A stretch of DNA of 64,000 nt from Mycobacterium sp. Z3061 (GTDB taxonomy: Bacteria > Actinomycetota > Actinomycetes > Mycobacteriales > Mycobacteriaceae). Below the pieces are notes generated by a model. That model did no database searches, was not told where the DNA came from, and saw only the letters and a list, made by a program, of their open reading frames with translations. The translations under genes were made by a program, and so were the position numbers. Positions 35,477-45,507 of this stretch are shown here, one piece after another. Positions within the stretch are counted from its first letter, which is position 1; each line of letters starts with the position of its first letter. The stretch covers positions 5,677,234 through 5,741,233 of the forward strand of contig NZ_CP134062.1 in NCBI RefSeq assembly GCF_031583025.1. Direction: 5' to 3'.

Positions 35477-36427
35477 ATGGCGCGTGGGCTGGTCATCGGT
35501 GAAGCGCTGATCGACATCGTCGACGGGCGCTCCGAGCATGTCGGCGGCAGCCCGCTGAATGTCGCCGTCGGACTGGCAAGGTTGGGCCGCGACGTCGACT
35601 TCCTGACCCACATCGGCACCGACGCCTACGGCCGCACAATCGCTGAATACCTCAAAGACGCTGGGGTGCAACTGGTCCCGGGCAGCGCCGATGCCGACAA
35701 GACATCGACCGCGATGGCCACCATTGCGGCGGACGGCTCGGCCACATACGAGTTCGACCTGGACTGGCGACTCGAAGGTACCCCGCCCGTCCCGCCGCCC
35801 CTGTTCGTGCACACCGGGTCCATCGCCGCCGTTCGCGAGCCGGGTTGCCTGGCCGTCGCGGCGCTGCTGGATGCCTACCGAATTTCGGCGACCATCACCT
35901 TCGACCCCAACGTGCGGCCGTCGCTGATCGCCGACCGCGACCAAGCCCGCCAACGCATCGACAAACTGATCGCCCTCGCAGACGTCATCAAGGTCAGTGA
36001 CGAAGACCTGCGCTGGCTGGTGCCCGAGCGCGCGCCGTTGGACACGGCGCGCAGCTGGCTGGGCTGTGGACCGGCGATCGTGGCAGTGACGCAGGGCGCC
36101 CACGGGGCGTCGGCGTTCTGCGCGGCCGGTGACACCGCGGTGTCCGCCAAGCCGGTCGACGTCGTCGACACCGTCGGCGCCGGCGACGCGTTCATGGTCG
36201 GCCTGATCGACAGCCTCTGGGAACTCGGCCTGCTCGGCGGCGACCGGAAGAATGAGCTACGCGGCATCGGACTCGACCTGCTGACCTCAGCGCTGGATGT
36301 CGCGGCCACCGCGTCGGCGCTGACGGTCGCGCGCGCCGGGGCGGACCTACCGGATCGGGCCGCGTTGCGCGCGGGAACTCACCCTCGGGTGTCACCGGGT
36401 TACCCGGATACCCACGGGGCATACTGA
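35477..36427 (+). CDS. PfkB-family sugar kinase
   Basis: Protein of 316 residues starting MARGLVIGEALIDIVDG. PfkB motifs are clear: GGSPLNVAVGLARLGRDVDFLTHIGTD (substrate side), TFDPNVRPSLI, and the catalytic DTVGAGDAFMVGL. The closest families are fructokinase and 5-dehydro-2-deoxygluconokinase; I cannot choose. The gene is divergent from ligD and ends four bases before mku, so mku may be transcribed from the same promoter. From memory no sugar kinase lies between ligD and mku in M. tuberculosis. An open frame of 1018 codons that extends this gene backwards through ligD antisense is a GC artefact. Confidence 0.9.
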   Translation: MARGLVIGEALIDIVDGRSEHVGGSPLNVAVGLARLGRDVDFLTHIGTDAYGRTIAEYLKDAGVQLVPGSADADKTSTAMATIAADGSATYEFDLDWRLEGTPPVPPPLFVHTGSIAAVREPGCLAVAALLDAYRISATITFDPNVRPSLIADRDQARQRIDKLIALADVIKVSDEDLRWLVPERAPLDTARSWLGCGPAIVAVTQGAHGASAFCAAGDTAVSAKPVDVVDTVGAGDAFMVGLIDSLWELGLLGGDRKNELRGIGLDLLTSALDVAATASALTVARAGADLPDRAALRAGTHPRVSPGYPDTHGAY

Positions 36428-36431
36428 CAAA

Positions 36432-37373
36432 ATGCGCTCCATCTGGAAAGGCTCGATCGCTTTCGGGCTCGTGAACGTGCCGGTCAAGGTGTACAGCGCC
36501 ACCCAGGACCACGACATCAAGTTTCACCAGGTACACGACAAGGACAACGGCCGCATCCGATACAAGCGAGTGTGCGAGGTGTGCGGAGAGGTCGTCGAAT
36601 ACAGCCATATCGCCCGAGCCTTCGAATCCGACGACGGCAAGAGTGTGATCATCACCGACGACGACATCGCGACCCTGCCCGAGGAACGCAGCCGGGAGAT
36701 CGAAGTACTGGAGTTCGTTCCGGCCAGCGAGGTCGACCCGATGTTGTTCGACCGCAGCTACTTTCTGGAGCCCGATTCGAAATCCTCCAAATCCTATGTG
36801 CTGCTGGCCAAGACGCTCGCCGAGACGGACCGCATGGCGATCGTGCACTTCTCGCTGCGCAACAAGACGCGGCTGGCGGCCTTGCGGGTCAAGGATTTCG
36901 GCAAGCGTGACGTCATGGTGATCCACACCCTGCTGTGGCCGGACGAGATCCGCGACCCGGATTTCCCGGTGCTCGACAAAGAGGTGGAGATCAAACCGGC
37001 CGAGCTGAAGATGGCCGGACAGGTGGTGGAGTCGATGGCCGACGACTTCGACCCGGACCGCTACCACGACACGTACCAGGAGCAGTTGCAGGAACTGGTC
37101 GACGCCAAACTCGAAGGCGAAGAAGCGTTTACGGTCGAAGAACAACCGACCGAACTCGACGAGACCGAAGATGTCTCCGATCTACTCGCCAAGCTGGAGG
37201 CCAGCGTCAAGGCGCGCTCGGGCGCCGCGAAGGAACCGGCTGACAAAGAGCCGGCGAAAAAGGAACCGGCGAAGAAGGCACCCGCCAAAGCGGCGAAGAA
37301 GACTCCGGCAAAGAAGGCTCCCGCCAAGAAGTCTGCGGCCAAGAAGGCCGGCACCAAAGCCACCAGCAAATGA
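36432..37373 (+). CDS. mku: Ku protein with long Lys/Ala/Pro tail
   Basis: Protein of 313 residues. The Ku core runs from [21 protein letters not shown] to about residue 250, including the [19 protein letters not shown] region and the [17 protein letters not shown] segment near its end. Residues about 255-313 are a basic tail made of PAKK, PADK and PAKKA units like those of the histone-like protein HupB. M. tuberculosis Ku is about 40 residues shorter, while some other mycobacterial Ku proteins carry such a tail. Homodimeric Ku binds DNA ends and recruits LigD; UvrD1, also in this window, is stimulated by it. It lies four bases after the PfkB stop. Confidence 0.96.
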   Translation: MRSIWKGSIAFGLVNVPVKVYSATQDHDIKFHQVHDKDNGRIRYKRVCEVCGEVVEYSHIARAFESDDGKSVIITDDDIATLPEERSREIEVLEFVPASEVDPMLFDRSYFLEPDSKSSKSYVLLAKTLAETDRMAIVHFSLRNKTRLAALRVKDFGKRDVMVIHTLLWPDEIRDPDFPVLDKEVEIKPAELKMAGQVVESMADDFDPDRYHDTYQEQLQELVDAKLEGEEAFTVEEQPTELDETEDVSDLLAKLEASVKARSGAAKEPADKEPAKKEPAKKAPAKAAKKTPAKKAPAKKSAAKKAGTKATSK

Positions 37374-37420
37374 GCATCCGGAGTAGGCTCATCGTGCTGC
37401 CGACCCCTCGAGGAGTTGCC

Positions 37421-38545
37421 GTGAAGTCCACTCGATTTGGCGTCGCGCTCAGCCTGCTAGTTGTCAGCGCACTGGTGCTGTCGGGATGTGGCGGCAATTC
37501 CGGGAAATCGGCGTCGTCGTCATCGAGTGCCGCGCCGGTCGTCCCGGTCAACTGCGGCGGCAAGAAGAAGATCCTGGCCGGTGGCTCGACCGCGCAGAAG
37601 AACGCGATGGAGCAGTTCGTCTACGCATACATCCATGCCTGTCCCGGCCACACCCTGGACTATGCCGCCAACGGCTCGGGCGCCGGCATGAAAGCGTTCC
37701 TCGGCAACGAAACCGACTTCGCCGGCTCCGACTCCCCGATGAATCCCGACAAGGGCGAACCGGACCGGGCCCGCGAGCGGTGCGGCTCGGCGGCGTGGGA
37801 CATCCCGGTCGTCTTCGGCCCGATCGCGGTGACCTACAACATCAACGGGGTCAATTCGCTCAGCCTGGACGGACCCACCATCGCCAGGATCTTCAACGGC
37901 GCGATCACCAGGTGGGACGACCCGGCCATCAAGGCACTCAACCAGAGCACCAACCTGCCGCCGACGCCGATCCACGTCGTGTTCCGCGGCGACCAGTCCG
38001 GCACCACCGACAACTTCCAGCGCTACCTCGACGCCGCCTCCAACGGCGCCTGGGGCAAAGGCACGGGGCAGGCGTTCAACGGCGGCGTCGGTGAAGGCGC
38101 TGCCGGCAACGACGGTACGTCGCAGGCCATGAAACGAACCGACGGGTCAATCACCTACAACGAATGGTCCTTCGCGGTGGGGCATCAGTTGAACATGGCC
38201 CAGGTCATCACCTCGGCCGGCCCGCAGGCGGTGTCGATCAGCGCCGAGACGGTGGGCAAGACGATCGCCGGGGCCACCTTCAAACCCGGCAGCGACACCA
38301 ACGACCTGATTGTCGACACGTCGTCCTTCTACAAGCCGACCCAGGCCGGCGCCTACCCGATCGTGTTGGTCACCTACGAGATCGTCTGCTCGAAGTATCC
38401 AGACAGCCCAACGGGCCAGGCGGTTAAGGCGTTCATGCAAGCCACAATTGGCGACGGCCAAATCGGTTTGGATGAGTATGGATACATCCCGCTGCCCAAC
38501 TCGTTCCAATCGAAATTGGTGCCGGTCGTCAACGCCATCGCGTGA
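37421..38545 (+). CDS. pstS: Phosphate-binding lipoprotein PstS (PstS2 position)
   Basis: Protein of 374 residues from GTG 37421, which has AGGAG eight bases upstream. An ATG at 37370 overlapping the mku stop would add 17 residues before the signal peptide and is less likely. Signal peptide with lipobox LSGC ([10 protein letters not shown]), then the PstS binding domain: [43 protein letters not shown] and [20 protein letters not shown] line the phosphate site. It delivers phosphate to a PstCA permease. Its place beside pknD matches pstS2 in M. tuberculosis. No permease gene is in the same operon. Confidence 0.93.
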   Translation: MKSTRFGVALSLLVVSALVLSGCGGNSGKSASSSSSAAPVVPVNCGGKKKILAGGSTAQKNAMEQFVYAYIHACPGHTLDYAANGSGAGMKAFLGNETDFAGSDSPMNPDKGEPDRARERCGSAAWDIPVVFGPIAVTYNINGVNSLSLDGPTIARIFNGAITRWDDPAIKALNQSTNLPPTPIHVVFRGDQSGTTDNFQRYLDAASNGAWGKGTGQAFNGGVGEGAAGNDGTSQAMKRTDGSITYNEWSFAVGHQLNMAQVITSAGPQAVSISAETVGKTIAGATFKPGSDTNDLIVDTSSFYKPTQAGAYPIVLVTYEIVCSKYPDSPTGQAVKAFMQATIGDGQIGLDEYGYIPLPNSFQSKLVPVVNAIA

Positions 38546-38807
38546 CCGTCGGTGACCGGGACGCGTTGCGTCACCGCCGCTTCCACCGCGGGCAGCGACT
38601 GTCATTGGCCGGCAACGGATTTCGACGCGTAAATTTGCCGGCGGCAAGCCCCCCGCCGGGCGCGCCGTTACTCACTCGTGATTCAAAATTCATGCTGAGT
38701 CGCCGGATTTTGTTGTGTGCCTCCTCTCGGAGGATTTACCGTGTGTTAACCATCAGTTTCAGCGCGGCGGCGCCGGTGGCGTCGGCCGGGCGGAGGAGGC
38801 ATCGACG

Positions 38808-40931
38808 GTGACCAACACCGGGTCGGAATCGCGGGTCGGGTCACTCTTTGGTCCCTATCAGTTGGTGCGCCTGATCGGCCGCGGCGGGATGGGTGAGGTC
38901 TACGAAGCCGAAGACACCCGCAAGCACCGGGTGGTGGCGCTCAAGCTCATCTCGACGCAGTTCTCCAACAACCCGGTGTTCCGATCCCGGATGCAGCGGG
39001 AGGCCGACATCGCCGGCCGGCTCAATGAGCCGCACATCGTGCCGATTCATGACTACGGCGAACTCGACGGGCACTTCTTCGTGGAGATGCGCCTCATCGA
39101 CGGCGTGTCACTGCGGTCCATGCTGACCCAGTTCGGGCCCCTCACCCCGGCCCGGACGGTCGCGATCATCCGGCAGGTCGCGGCGGCACTGGACGCCGCG
39201 CACGCCAGCGGCATCACTCACCGCGACGTCAAGCCGGAGAACATCCTGGTGGCCCAGAACGACTTCGCCTACCTCGTGGACTTCGGCATCGCCCGCGCGG
39301 CGCACGACCCCAACCTGACCCAGAGCGGGATGGCCGTCGGCACCTACAACTACATGGCTCCGGAACGGTTCACCGGCGACGACGTCACGTACCGGGCAGA
39401 CATCTACGCGCTGGCCTGCGTGCTGGGCGAGTGCCTGACCGGGGCGCCGCCCTACCGAGCCGACAGCGTCGAGCGCCTGATCGCCTCGCACCTGATGGAG
39501 CCGGTGCCGCGGCCCAGCATCCTGCGCCCGGGCCGCGTCCCCGCGGCACTCGACCACGTGATCGCCAAGGGCATGGCCAAGAACCCCAACGACCGGTACA
39601 TGACCGCCGGCGACCTCGCGATCGCCGCGCACGAGGCGCTCAGCACGCCCGAACAGCGCCAGGAAGCCACCATCCTGCGCCAGGGTGACAACGAAACGCT
39701 GATGCTTCCCGCGGTCGACCCGGGTGCGGGCGGCTGGTCCAGCCAGGGCGGCTCGGGTTCCTACCCGAGCAGTCCTGCGACCATGCGGGCCCCGGTTCCG
39801 CAGTTCCGCACCGGCGACGAGACGATGGCGCAGCCACTGCCGTCCAACACCGGCGGCTGGCGGGAGAGGCCCCAGAACAACTCGGATCAGTTCACCCAGG
39901 CCGCCCCGGTTCCGCCCGCGGGATGGGCCAGTCACCCCGGCGTCGCCAACCCCTCGGGACCGGTCCCCATGGGCCCTCCGCCCTATCAGCAGCATTCCCA
40001 GCCGCACCCGGCCGCCGCTCCGGCACCGCCACCGAAGCCGAAGAAGTCACGCAAGGCGCTGATCATCGGCGCCGCCGCCGCGGCCGTCCTGCTGGTCGTC
40101 ATCGCGGCCACGGCATTCTTCCTCAGCGGCTCCGACGGCAACGGATCCTCGACCCAGAGCGCGACCGGCCAGCAGGTGATGCCGTTCAACGGCCTCAATT
40201 TCCGCTTTGCCCCGGGCGGGGTCGCGGTCGACCCCAGCGGCACCGTCTACGTGACCAACCAGACCATGTACGGCCGCGTCGTGACGTTGCCGGACGGATC
40301 CACCTCGCCGACGGTCAAGCCGTTCAACGGGCTGTACGAACCGCAGGGTATCGCCGTGGATGCGGCCGGCAAGATCTATGTCAGTGACTTCAACAACCGG
40401 GTGGTGGCGCTGGCGGGCGGGTCGAACAACCAGGTGGTGCTGCCCTTCAACGGGCTCAACTACCCCGAGGGTGTGGCGGTCGACCCGCAGGGCAACGTCT
40501 ACGTCGCCGACCGCGGCAACAACCGGGTGCTCAAGCTGGCGGCGGGCAGCAACGCGCAGACGGAGTTGCCGTTCAACGGGCTGAAGAATCCCGACGGGGT
40601 GGCCGTCGACAGCGACGGCAACATCTACGTCACCGACACCGACAACAACCGGGTACTGAAGCTGGACGCCGGAACCAGCAACCAGTCCGAGTTGCCGTTC
40701 ACCGGCATGAGCGCGCCGTGGGGGATCACCGTCGACGGCGCGGGCAACGTCTACGTCACCGAGCACGACAACAACGTGGTGGCGAAGTTGCCGGCCGGCG
40801 CGACCGCCTCGGTTGAGTTGCCGTTCAACGGCCTGAACACCCCGCTGTCGGTGGCCGTGGACAAGAAGGGCAACGTCTACGTCGCCGACCGCGGCAACGG
40901 CCGGGTGTTGCGTCTCCCGCCCGGCTCGTGA
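38808..40931 (+). CDS. pknD: Ser/Thr protein kinase PknD with NHL propeller sensor
   Basis: Protein of 707 residues from GTG 38808, preceded by GGAGGAGG. Residues about 15-275 are the kinase: LIGRGGMGEVYEA, VALKLI, HRDVKPENILV, DFGIAR, and the activation loop up to YMAPERF. A Pro/Gly-rich linker of about 140 residues is followed by one membrane helix (417-439) and an extracellular six-bladed NHL beta-propeller (440-707) with repeats of PFNGLN...GVAVD..GNVYVAD..NNRVLKL. The protein is longer than M. tuberculosis PknD (about 664), mainly in the linker. Linked in position to pst genes, it is thought to sense envelope or phosphate signals. Confidence 0.96.
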   Translation: MTNTGSESRVGSLFGPYQLVRLIGRGGMGEVYEAEDTRKHRVVALKLISTQFSNNPVFRSRMQREADIAGRLNEPHIVPIHDYGELDGHFFVEMRLIDGVSLRSMLTQFGPLTPARTVAIIRQVAAALDAAHASGITHRDVKPENILVAQNDFAYLVDFGIARAAHDPNLTQSGMAVGTYNYMAPERFTGDDVTYRADIYALACVLGECLTGAPPYRADSVERLIASHLMEPVPRPSILRPGRVPAALDHVIAKGMAKNPNDRYMTAGDLAIAAHEALSTPEQRQEATILRQGDNETLMLPAVDPGAGGWSSQGGSGSYPSSPATMRAPVPQFRTGDETMAQPLPSNTGGWRERPQNNSDQFTQAAPVPPAGWASHPGVANPSGPVPMGPPPYQQHSQPHPAAAPAPPPKPKKSRKALIIGAAAAAVLLVVIAATAFFLSGSDGNGSSTQSATGQQVMPFNGLNFRFAPGGVAVDPSGTVYVTNQTMYGRVVTLPDGSTSPTVKPFNGLYEPQGIAVDAAGKIYVSDFNNRVVALAGGSNNQVVLPFNGLNYPEGVAVDPQGNVYVADRGNNRVLKLAAGSNAQTELPFNGLKNPDGVAVDSDGNIYVTDTDNNRVLKLDAGTSNQSELPFTGMSAPWGITVDGAGNVYVTEHDNNVVAKLPAGATASVELPFNGLNTPLSVAVDKKGNVYVADRGNGRVLRLPPGS

Positions 40932-40937
40932 GCCGGC

Positions 40938-41849
40938 TCAGCGCCGCCGGGTGGCCAGGAACCGCATCCCCGCCGCCGACAGGTTGATCACGGCGACGAT
41001 GATGATCAGGGTCAGCGCCGCACCCCAGACACGCAGGAAACCGGCGTGTTCGGGGTTGGTGAGCTCGGTGTAGATCAGTAGCGGCAGCGATGCCATGTTG
41101 CCGTTGAAGATGTCGTAGTTGATCGACCGGCTGTAGCCCACCAGCACCAGCACCGGGGCGGTCTCGCCGATCACCCGGGCGACCGCCAGCAGTACGCCGG
41201 AGATGATGCCCGGAGTCGCGATCGGCGCCACGATCCGCACGATCGTCTTCCACTTCGGAACGCCCAGTGCGTAACTGGCTTCGCGCAATTCGTCGGGCAC
41301 CAGTCGCAGCATCTCCTCGGTGGAGCGCACCACCACCGGCAGCATCAGCAGCACCAGTGCCAACGACACGGCGAAGGCGCTCTGCTGCAACCCGAGGGTG
41401 GCGATCCAGAGGCTGAAGATGAACAGCGCGGCCACGATCGACGGGACCCCGGCCAGCACGTCCACCATGAACGTCGTCACCCGCGCCATCCGACTGGTCC
41501 CGTATTCGACCAGATAGACCGCGGTCATCAGACCCAGCGGCACCGCGATCACCGCCGCCACACCGGCCTGCGCCACGGTCCCGTACAAGGCCTGGTACAC
41601 ACCGCCGGTGAATTCCTCGGGCAACACACCCCGCAGCGAGTGCGTCCACCAGTCCATCTGTACGACCGCGTGCCAGCCGCGCGCGATCACCACCGCCAGC
41701 AGCCATACCAGCGGCACCAGCGCGATAAGGAACGAGGCGACGAAGAAGCCGGTCGCGACGTTGTTGGTGATCCGGCGCCGCAGACTCAGGTGCCGGTACA
41801 ACATCGCCTTGACCGGCTGTTCGAGCGCGGTGGCACTGACCTGGCTCAC
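40938..41849 (-). CDS. pstA: Phosphate ABC transporter permease PstA
   Basis: Protein of 303 residues, GTG start overlapping the pstC stop by four bases (GTGA). Six membrane helices are visible, beginning [26 protein letters not shown], and the cytoplasmic EAA-like loop [34 protein letters not shown] that contacts the ATPase. With PstC it forms the channel for phosphate import. It ends six bases from the convergent pknD stop. A longer open frame continues upstream through pstC and was rejected in favour of the overlap start. No pstB ATPase gene is present in the window. Confidence 0.95.
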   Translation of the reverse strand: MSQVSATALEQPVKAMLYRHLSLRRRITNNVATGFFVASFLIALVPLVWLLAVVIARGWHAVVQMDWWTHSLRGVLPEEFTGGVYQALYGTVAQAGVAAVIAVPLGLMTAVYLVEYGTSRMARVTTFMVDVLAGVPSIVAALFIFSLWIATLGLQQSAFAVSLALVLLMLPVVVRSTEEMLRLVPDELREASYALGVPKWKTIVRIVAPIATPGIISGVLLAVARVIGETAPVLVLVGYSRSINYDIFNGNMASLPLLIYTELTNPEHAGFLRVWGAALTLIIIVAVINLSAAGMRFLATRRR

Positions 41850-42817
41850 CCGTTGACCTTTCCGCCGGCGATCGCGCGTGCCGCGGCGTTGACCATGAAG
41901 GTCAGCACGAACAGTGCGAATCCGGCCGAAATGTAGGCGCCGGTCGGCAGCGGCGCGCTGAATTCTGATGCGGCAGAGGCGATTTTGGAGGCAAACGTGT
42001 AGCCGCCGTCGAACAGCGACCAATTCCCGGGCTTGGCGGCCGATCTCAGAATGATCAGCACCGCCACCGTTTCGCCCAGCGCGCGTCCCAGACCCAGCAT
42101 CGAGGCAGCGATTACCCCGCTGCGGCCGAACGGCAGCACGGTCATCCGTATTACTTCCCACTTCGTCGCGCCCAGGGCCTGCGCGGCTTCGATCTGCATC
42201 GGGGGGGTCTGGCGAAACACCTCCCGCGACACCGAGGTGACGATCGGCAGGATCATCACCGCCAGGACGATGCCTGCGGTGAAGATCGTGCCGCCCCCGG
42301 CGAGCGAGACGTTGCCGCTTTTGAACAGAAACAGCCAGCCCAGGTTCTTGTTGAGGACGGTGGCAACCGGCAGCAGTTTCGGCGCCAACACGAAGATGCC
42401 CCACAAACCGAAGATGATCGACGGGACCGCGGCCAGCAGATCGACCATCGCCCCGAACGGCCGGGCCAGCCGCTTCGGGGCGTACTGGGTGACGAACACG
42501 GCGATACCGACGGCGATCGGGACCGCCAGCGCCAGGGCAGTGATCGAACTGAGCACGGTGACCATGAACAGATCGCGGATCCCGAAGGCCAGCTTGTTGG
42601 CGGAGGTGTCGAACTGCGCGCTGGTGAAGAAGTTGGCTTGGTTCGCCTGCAGCGACGGAATCGCCTTGATCAGCAGGAACACCGCGATCAGCACGATCGC
42701 TACCACGATGGTGCTCCCGGCCGCCGAGGCGACCAGCTGAAACAGGCGGTCCGCCCGCCGTGCCGCGCGCGCGTCTACCTCCGCTAGCGCATGCTTAGCT
42801 AGCGGGGCTTTGACCAC
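41846..42817 (-). CDS. pstC: Phosphate ABC transporter permease PstC
   Basis: Protein of 323 residues, GTG start 12 bases after the pstS stop. Membrane helices include [22 protein letters not shown] and [28 protein letters not shown]. The EAA-like loop reads [41 protein letters not shown]. It pairs with PstA. The order pstS-pstC-pstA on one strand, convergent to pknD, matches pstS3-pstC2-pstA1 of M. tuberculosis. Confidence 0.96.
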   Translation of the reverse strand: MVKAPLAKHALAEVDARAARRADRLFQLVASAAGSTIVVAIVLIAVFLLIKAIPSLQANQANFFTSAQFDTSANKLAFGIRDLFMVTVLSSITALALAVPIAVGIAVFVTQYAPKRLARPFGAMVDLLAAVPSIIFGLWGIFVLAPKLLPVATVLNKNLGWLFLFKSGNVSLAGGGTIFTAGIVLAVMILPIVTSVSREVFRQTPPMQIEAAQALGATKWEVIRMTVLPFGRSGVIAASMLGLGRALGETVAVLIILRSAAKPGNWSLFDGGYTFASKIASAASEFSAPLPTGAYISAGFALFVLTFMVNAAARAIAGGKVNG

Positions 42818-42829
42818 GTGAACCTCAGA

Positions 42830-43948
42830 TCAGGAGATCGCGTTGACCGCGGTCGACAGCCTCGACTTGAACGAGTCCGGGATAGGGACGTAACCGTTGT
42901 CACCCAGCCCATTCTGGCCACCGCCGATGGTCGACTGCAGGAACGCCTTCACCGCCGTCCCGACCTGCGCGTCCGGGTACTTCGAGCAGACGATCTCGTA
43001 GGTGGCCAGCACGATCGGGTACGAACCGGGCTGCGTGGGCCGGTAGAACGAGAGCGTGTCGAGTACCAGGTCGTTGCCCTGACCAGAGATCGTGGCGCCG
43101 GCGATCGTCTTGCCGACGGAGTCGGTGCCGATGGCAACCGGCTCCGGACCGGCCGAGGTGATGATCTTAGCGATGTTCAGTCTCTGCCCTTGGGCGAACG
43201 ACCACTCGTTGTAGGTGATGGACCCCTCGGTGCTCTTGATGGCCGCCGAGGTGCCGTCGTTGCCTTTGGCGCCTTCGCCGACGCCGCCCTTGAAGGCCTT
43301 ACCGGCGCCCTTGCCCCACGCGCCGTTGGAGGCGGCGTCGAGGTAGCGCTGGAAGTTGTCCGTGGTCCCGGACTCGTCGCTGCGGAACACGACGTGGATC
43401 GGCGTAGCGGGCAGGTTGGTGCCCGAGTTGATGGCCGCGATCGCCGGGTCGTTCCAGGTGGTGATGGCGCCGCTGAAGATCTTGGCCAGGGTGGTCCCGT
43501 CGAGGTTCAGCGAACTGACGCCGCCGATGTTGTAGGTCACCGCGATGGGGCCGAACACCACCGGCAGGTTCCAGGCCGGCGCGTCGCCGCAACGCTTCTG
43601 CGCCGCCGCCGCCTCGTCCTTGCCGAGCGGAGAGTCAGAGCCACCGAAATCGGTTTGGTTGCCGTTGAATTCGCTGATTCCCGCACCCGAGCCGTTGCCG
43701 GTGTAGTTCAGCGTCTGGCCGGGGCAGGCCGATTCGAACGCCTTGACGAACCGGGTCATCGCGTTGGCCTGCGCGGTGGAGCCGCTGGCCTTCAGCGTCT
43801 TCTTGCCACCGCAGCTCACGCTGCCCGACGAGCCGCCCGACGTTCCTTGACCTCCCCCACCAGCGTTGTTGTCACTACCGCACGCAGACAACACCAGAGC
43901 ACCCGAGGCCAGCACTCCGAGCGCGGCGCCAAATCGGTTGAGTTTCAA
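42830..43948 (-). CDS. pstS: Phosphate-binding lipoprotein PstS (PstS3 position)
   Basis: Protein of 372 residues. Signal peptide and lipobox LSAC ([10 protein letters not shown]), then the binding domain with [42 protein letters not shown] and [20 protein letters not shown]. It shares the same layout as the PstS at 37421, so the two are paralogues. AGGAAGTG lies before the ATG, and TAGTAT at 43976-43981 on the reverse strand is a plausible -10 within a short leader. It heads the pstSCA operon and is probably induced by phosphate starvation through SenX3-RegX3, although I could not identify a clear RegX3 box. Confidence 0.95.
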   Translation of the reverse strand: MKLNRFGAALGVLASGALVLSACGSDNNAGGGGQGTSGGSSGSVSCGGKKTLKASGSTAQANAMTRFVKAFESACPGQTLNYTGNGSGAGISEFNGNQTDFGGSDSPLGKDEAAAAQKRCGDAPAWNLPVVFGPIAVTYNIGGVSSLNLDGTTLAKIFSGAITTWNDPAIAAINSGTNLPATPIHVVFRSDESGTTDNFQRYLDAASNGAWGKGAGKAFKGGVGEGAKGNDGTSAAIKSTEGSITYNEWSFAQGQRLNIAKIITSAGPEPVAIGTDSVGKTIAGATISGQGNDLVLDTLSFYRPTQPGSYPIVLATYEIVCSKYPDAQVGTAVKAFLQSTIGGGQNGLGDNGYVPIPDSFKSRLSTAVNAIS

Positions 43949-44977
43949 TTCACTTCCTATCGGTAGACATGAAACATACTAACCGCCGCCCCTCCGCCAC
44001 GGCTTGTCCGACCAGACCCTTTCCTCACTCCCTTGCCGCTACATTAACAACAGGTAACGGCCGGTGAAAGAGTCGACGAAAGCGACGTTGCGCCACTGGC
44101 CACCTTGCGCCTGCACCAGCAGGCTCGCTGGAGCCGCACCGAGCCGGCCTGTCCGCGTTATCCAAAGATATTGCCGTTCATAGCTTTTCGTCGCCACCAA
44201 CTGAAGGCCGAGTGGGAACGAACGAAGCCGGCGAGCCGCGACGCCGTCCCGGCCCCGGGTGCCTCGACCTACAACATTGCCGTTGAGTTTCGTCGAATGA
44301 CCCATTGTTTTCGTTCCCCCGAGGTTTCCGATTCCACGGTCCCGAGGATGCTGACGACACCATCTGAGAATGAGCCGATCCGACCCAATTCATTTCCGGG
44401 AATGTATTGGCACCCGACATTAACAGAGGCGCCGTTGTTGTCGCTTCGATCGCCCGTGCCGACCCCGCAGCAACGCGCGCGTTCCACGATCGGATTTCGG
44501 GTAGCCCACGAAACTTGCTGGATCAGAGCCGATTCACCCACATCACCGTCAGGGGCCGACGGATGGAGGCGCTCCCACAGCGGTGCGGGAAGGTGAGTGA
44601 CCCGCGGGCGACTTTACTTTGCCAGTACTTTTGTCCAGCGTCTGTGCATCGTATTTGTGGACCCGCACTAATGTCCGCCGTAATGCAGTGCACCCTTCTG
44701 CATATATCGTGTCCATTAGTTTTACAGTGACCGCTGGTCACATAACGTTTCGATAACAAAGCCATTCTTGGGTGCCGTTATTCGCGCCTTCCCCGCTAGC
44801 TTGGGCGCTTACACGCTCGGCTCAAAGACGACCGGCAAGAGCCTCGCTGTCGGGTTTCTTCGCGGCGCCCCGGCATTGCCCGCCGGCGGCGAACTGTCGG
44901 CACGGGCAACCAACGATGGTCGAAAAATGCTTTTACGGAGGGGGTTTCGTGATGCGCACCGACACGGGAGGCTCAGC
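43949..44977. other. About 1 kb without a supported gene
   Basis: The region upstream of the pstS operon is less GC-rich than its surroundings and contains only short frames with no ribosome sites or family motifs. Reverse-strand frames at 44039-44305 and 44269-44541 are open but show no recognisable domain. An imperfect palindrome GTGACCGCTGGTCAC lies near 44728. It may hold remnants of a decayed gene, or an antitoxin that once preceded vapC. Confidence 0.5.
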
Positions 44978-45400
44978 GTGGCACTGGTAGGACGCTACCT
45001 CATCGACACCAGCGCCGCAGCCAGAATGTCCCACCCGGAGGTGTCACGCCGGTTGCGCGCACTGCTCGCCACCGGGGTCGTCGCCACCACCGCGTCGCTG
45101 GACGCCGAAGCGCTCGCCGCGGTTCCCGGACATGACGAATACGAGGAGCGGTTGGCAGACCACCGCGCAACCCGGGAATACCTGCCCACCAATGACGAGC
45201 ACTGGCACACCGCCCTGGGCGCGCAGCGAGCGCTGGCGAAGACCGGCGCGCACCAAACGGTCGACATCGCCGATCTGCTGACCGCCGCGCTCGCGTCGGC
45301 TCACAAACTCGTCGTGGTGCACTACGACGAGTGTTTCGAAACGGCCGCAACGGTATTGACGTTCCAGCACCGGTGGGTGATGCCGCGCGGCTCTCTTTAG
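44978..45400 (+). CDS. vapC: VapC-type PIN-domain ribonuclease, no antitoxin visible
   Basis: Protein of 140 residues from GTG 44978, preceded by GGGAGGCTCAGC. PIN residues are present: Asp10 in YLIDTSA, Glu44 in SLDAEALAAV, Asp96 and Asp99 in TVDIADLL, and Asp117 in VVHYDECFE. VapC toxins cleave tRNA or rRNA using Mg2+ held by these acids. A vapB antitoxin gene normally precedes and overlaps vapC; here the upstream bases encode no ribbon-helix-helix or AbrB-like frame, only a 12-codon remnant-like frame overlapping the start. It may be an orphan, or pair with a distant antitoxin. Confidence 0.85.
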   Translation: MALVGRYLIDTSAAARMSHPEVSRRLRALLATGVVATTASLDAEALAAVPGHDEYEERLADHRATREYLPTNDEHWHTALGAQRALAKTGAHQTVDIADLLTAALASAHKLVVVHYDECFETAATVLTFQHRWVMPRGSL

Positions 45401-45439
45401 GGGCCTGCTGCGTTACGTTTCCGGGACAGTGTGACAAAC

Positions 45440-45453
45440 TAGAACCTGTTACA
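45440..45453. promoter_or_regulatory. KstR-like operator
   Basis: TAGAACCTGTTACA matches TnnAACnnGTTnnA at all fixed positions. It lies 55 bases before the GTG of the SDR gene, where it could control that gene and those behind it. Confidence 0.65.
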
Positions 45454-45507
45454 GAAATCTCCCGGGACGGCGCCCCCGTTTCGGCCGTCAACTGAAACGA
45501 GGCCCTC

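Noticed and set aside
44039-44541. Reverse-strand frames upstream of pstS as a frameshifted gene
   Set aside because: No family motif and no consistent joining of frames.
44700-44977. Possible c-di-AMP or other riboswitch before vapC
   Set aside because: The conserved blocks of that riboswitch class are not present and no strong stems were found.
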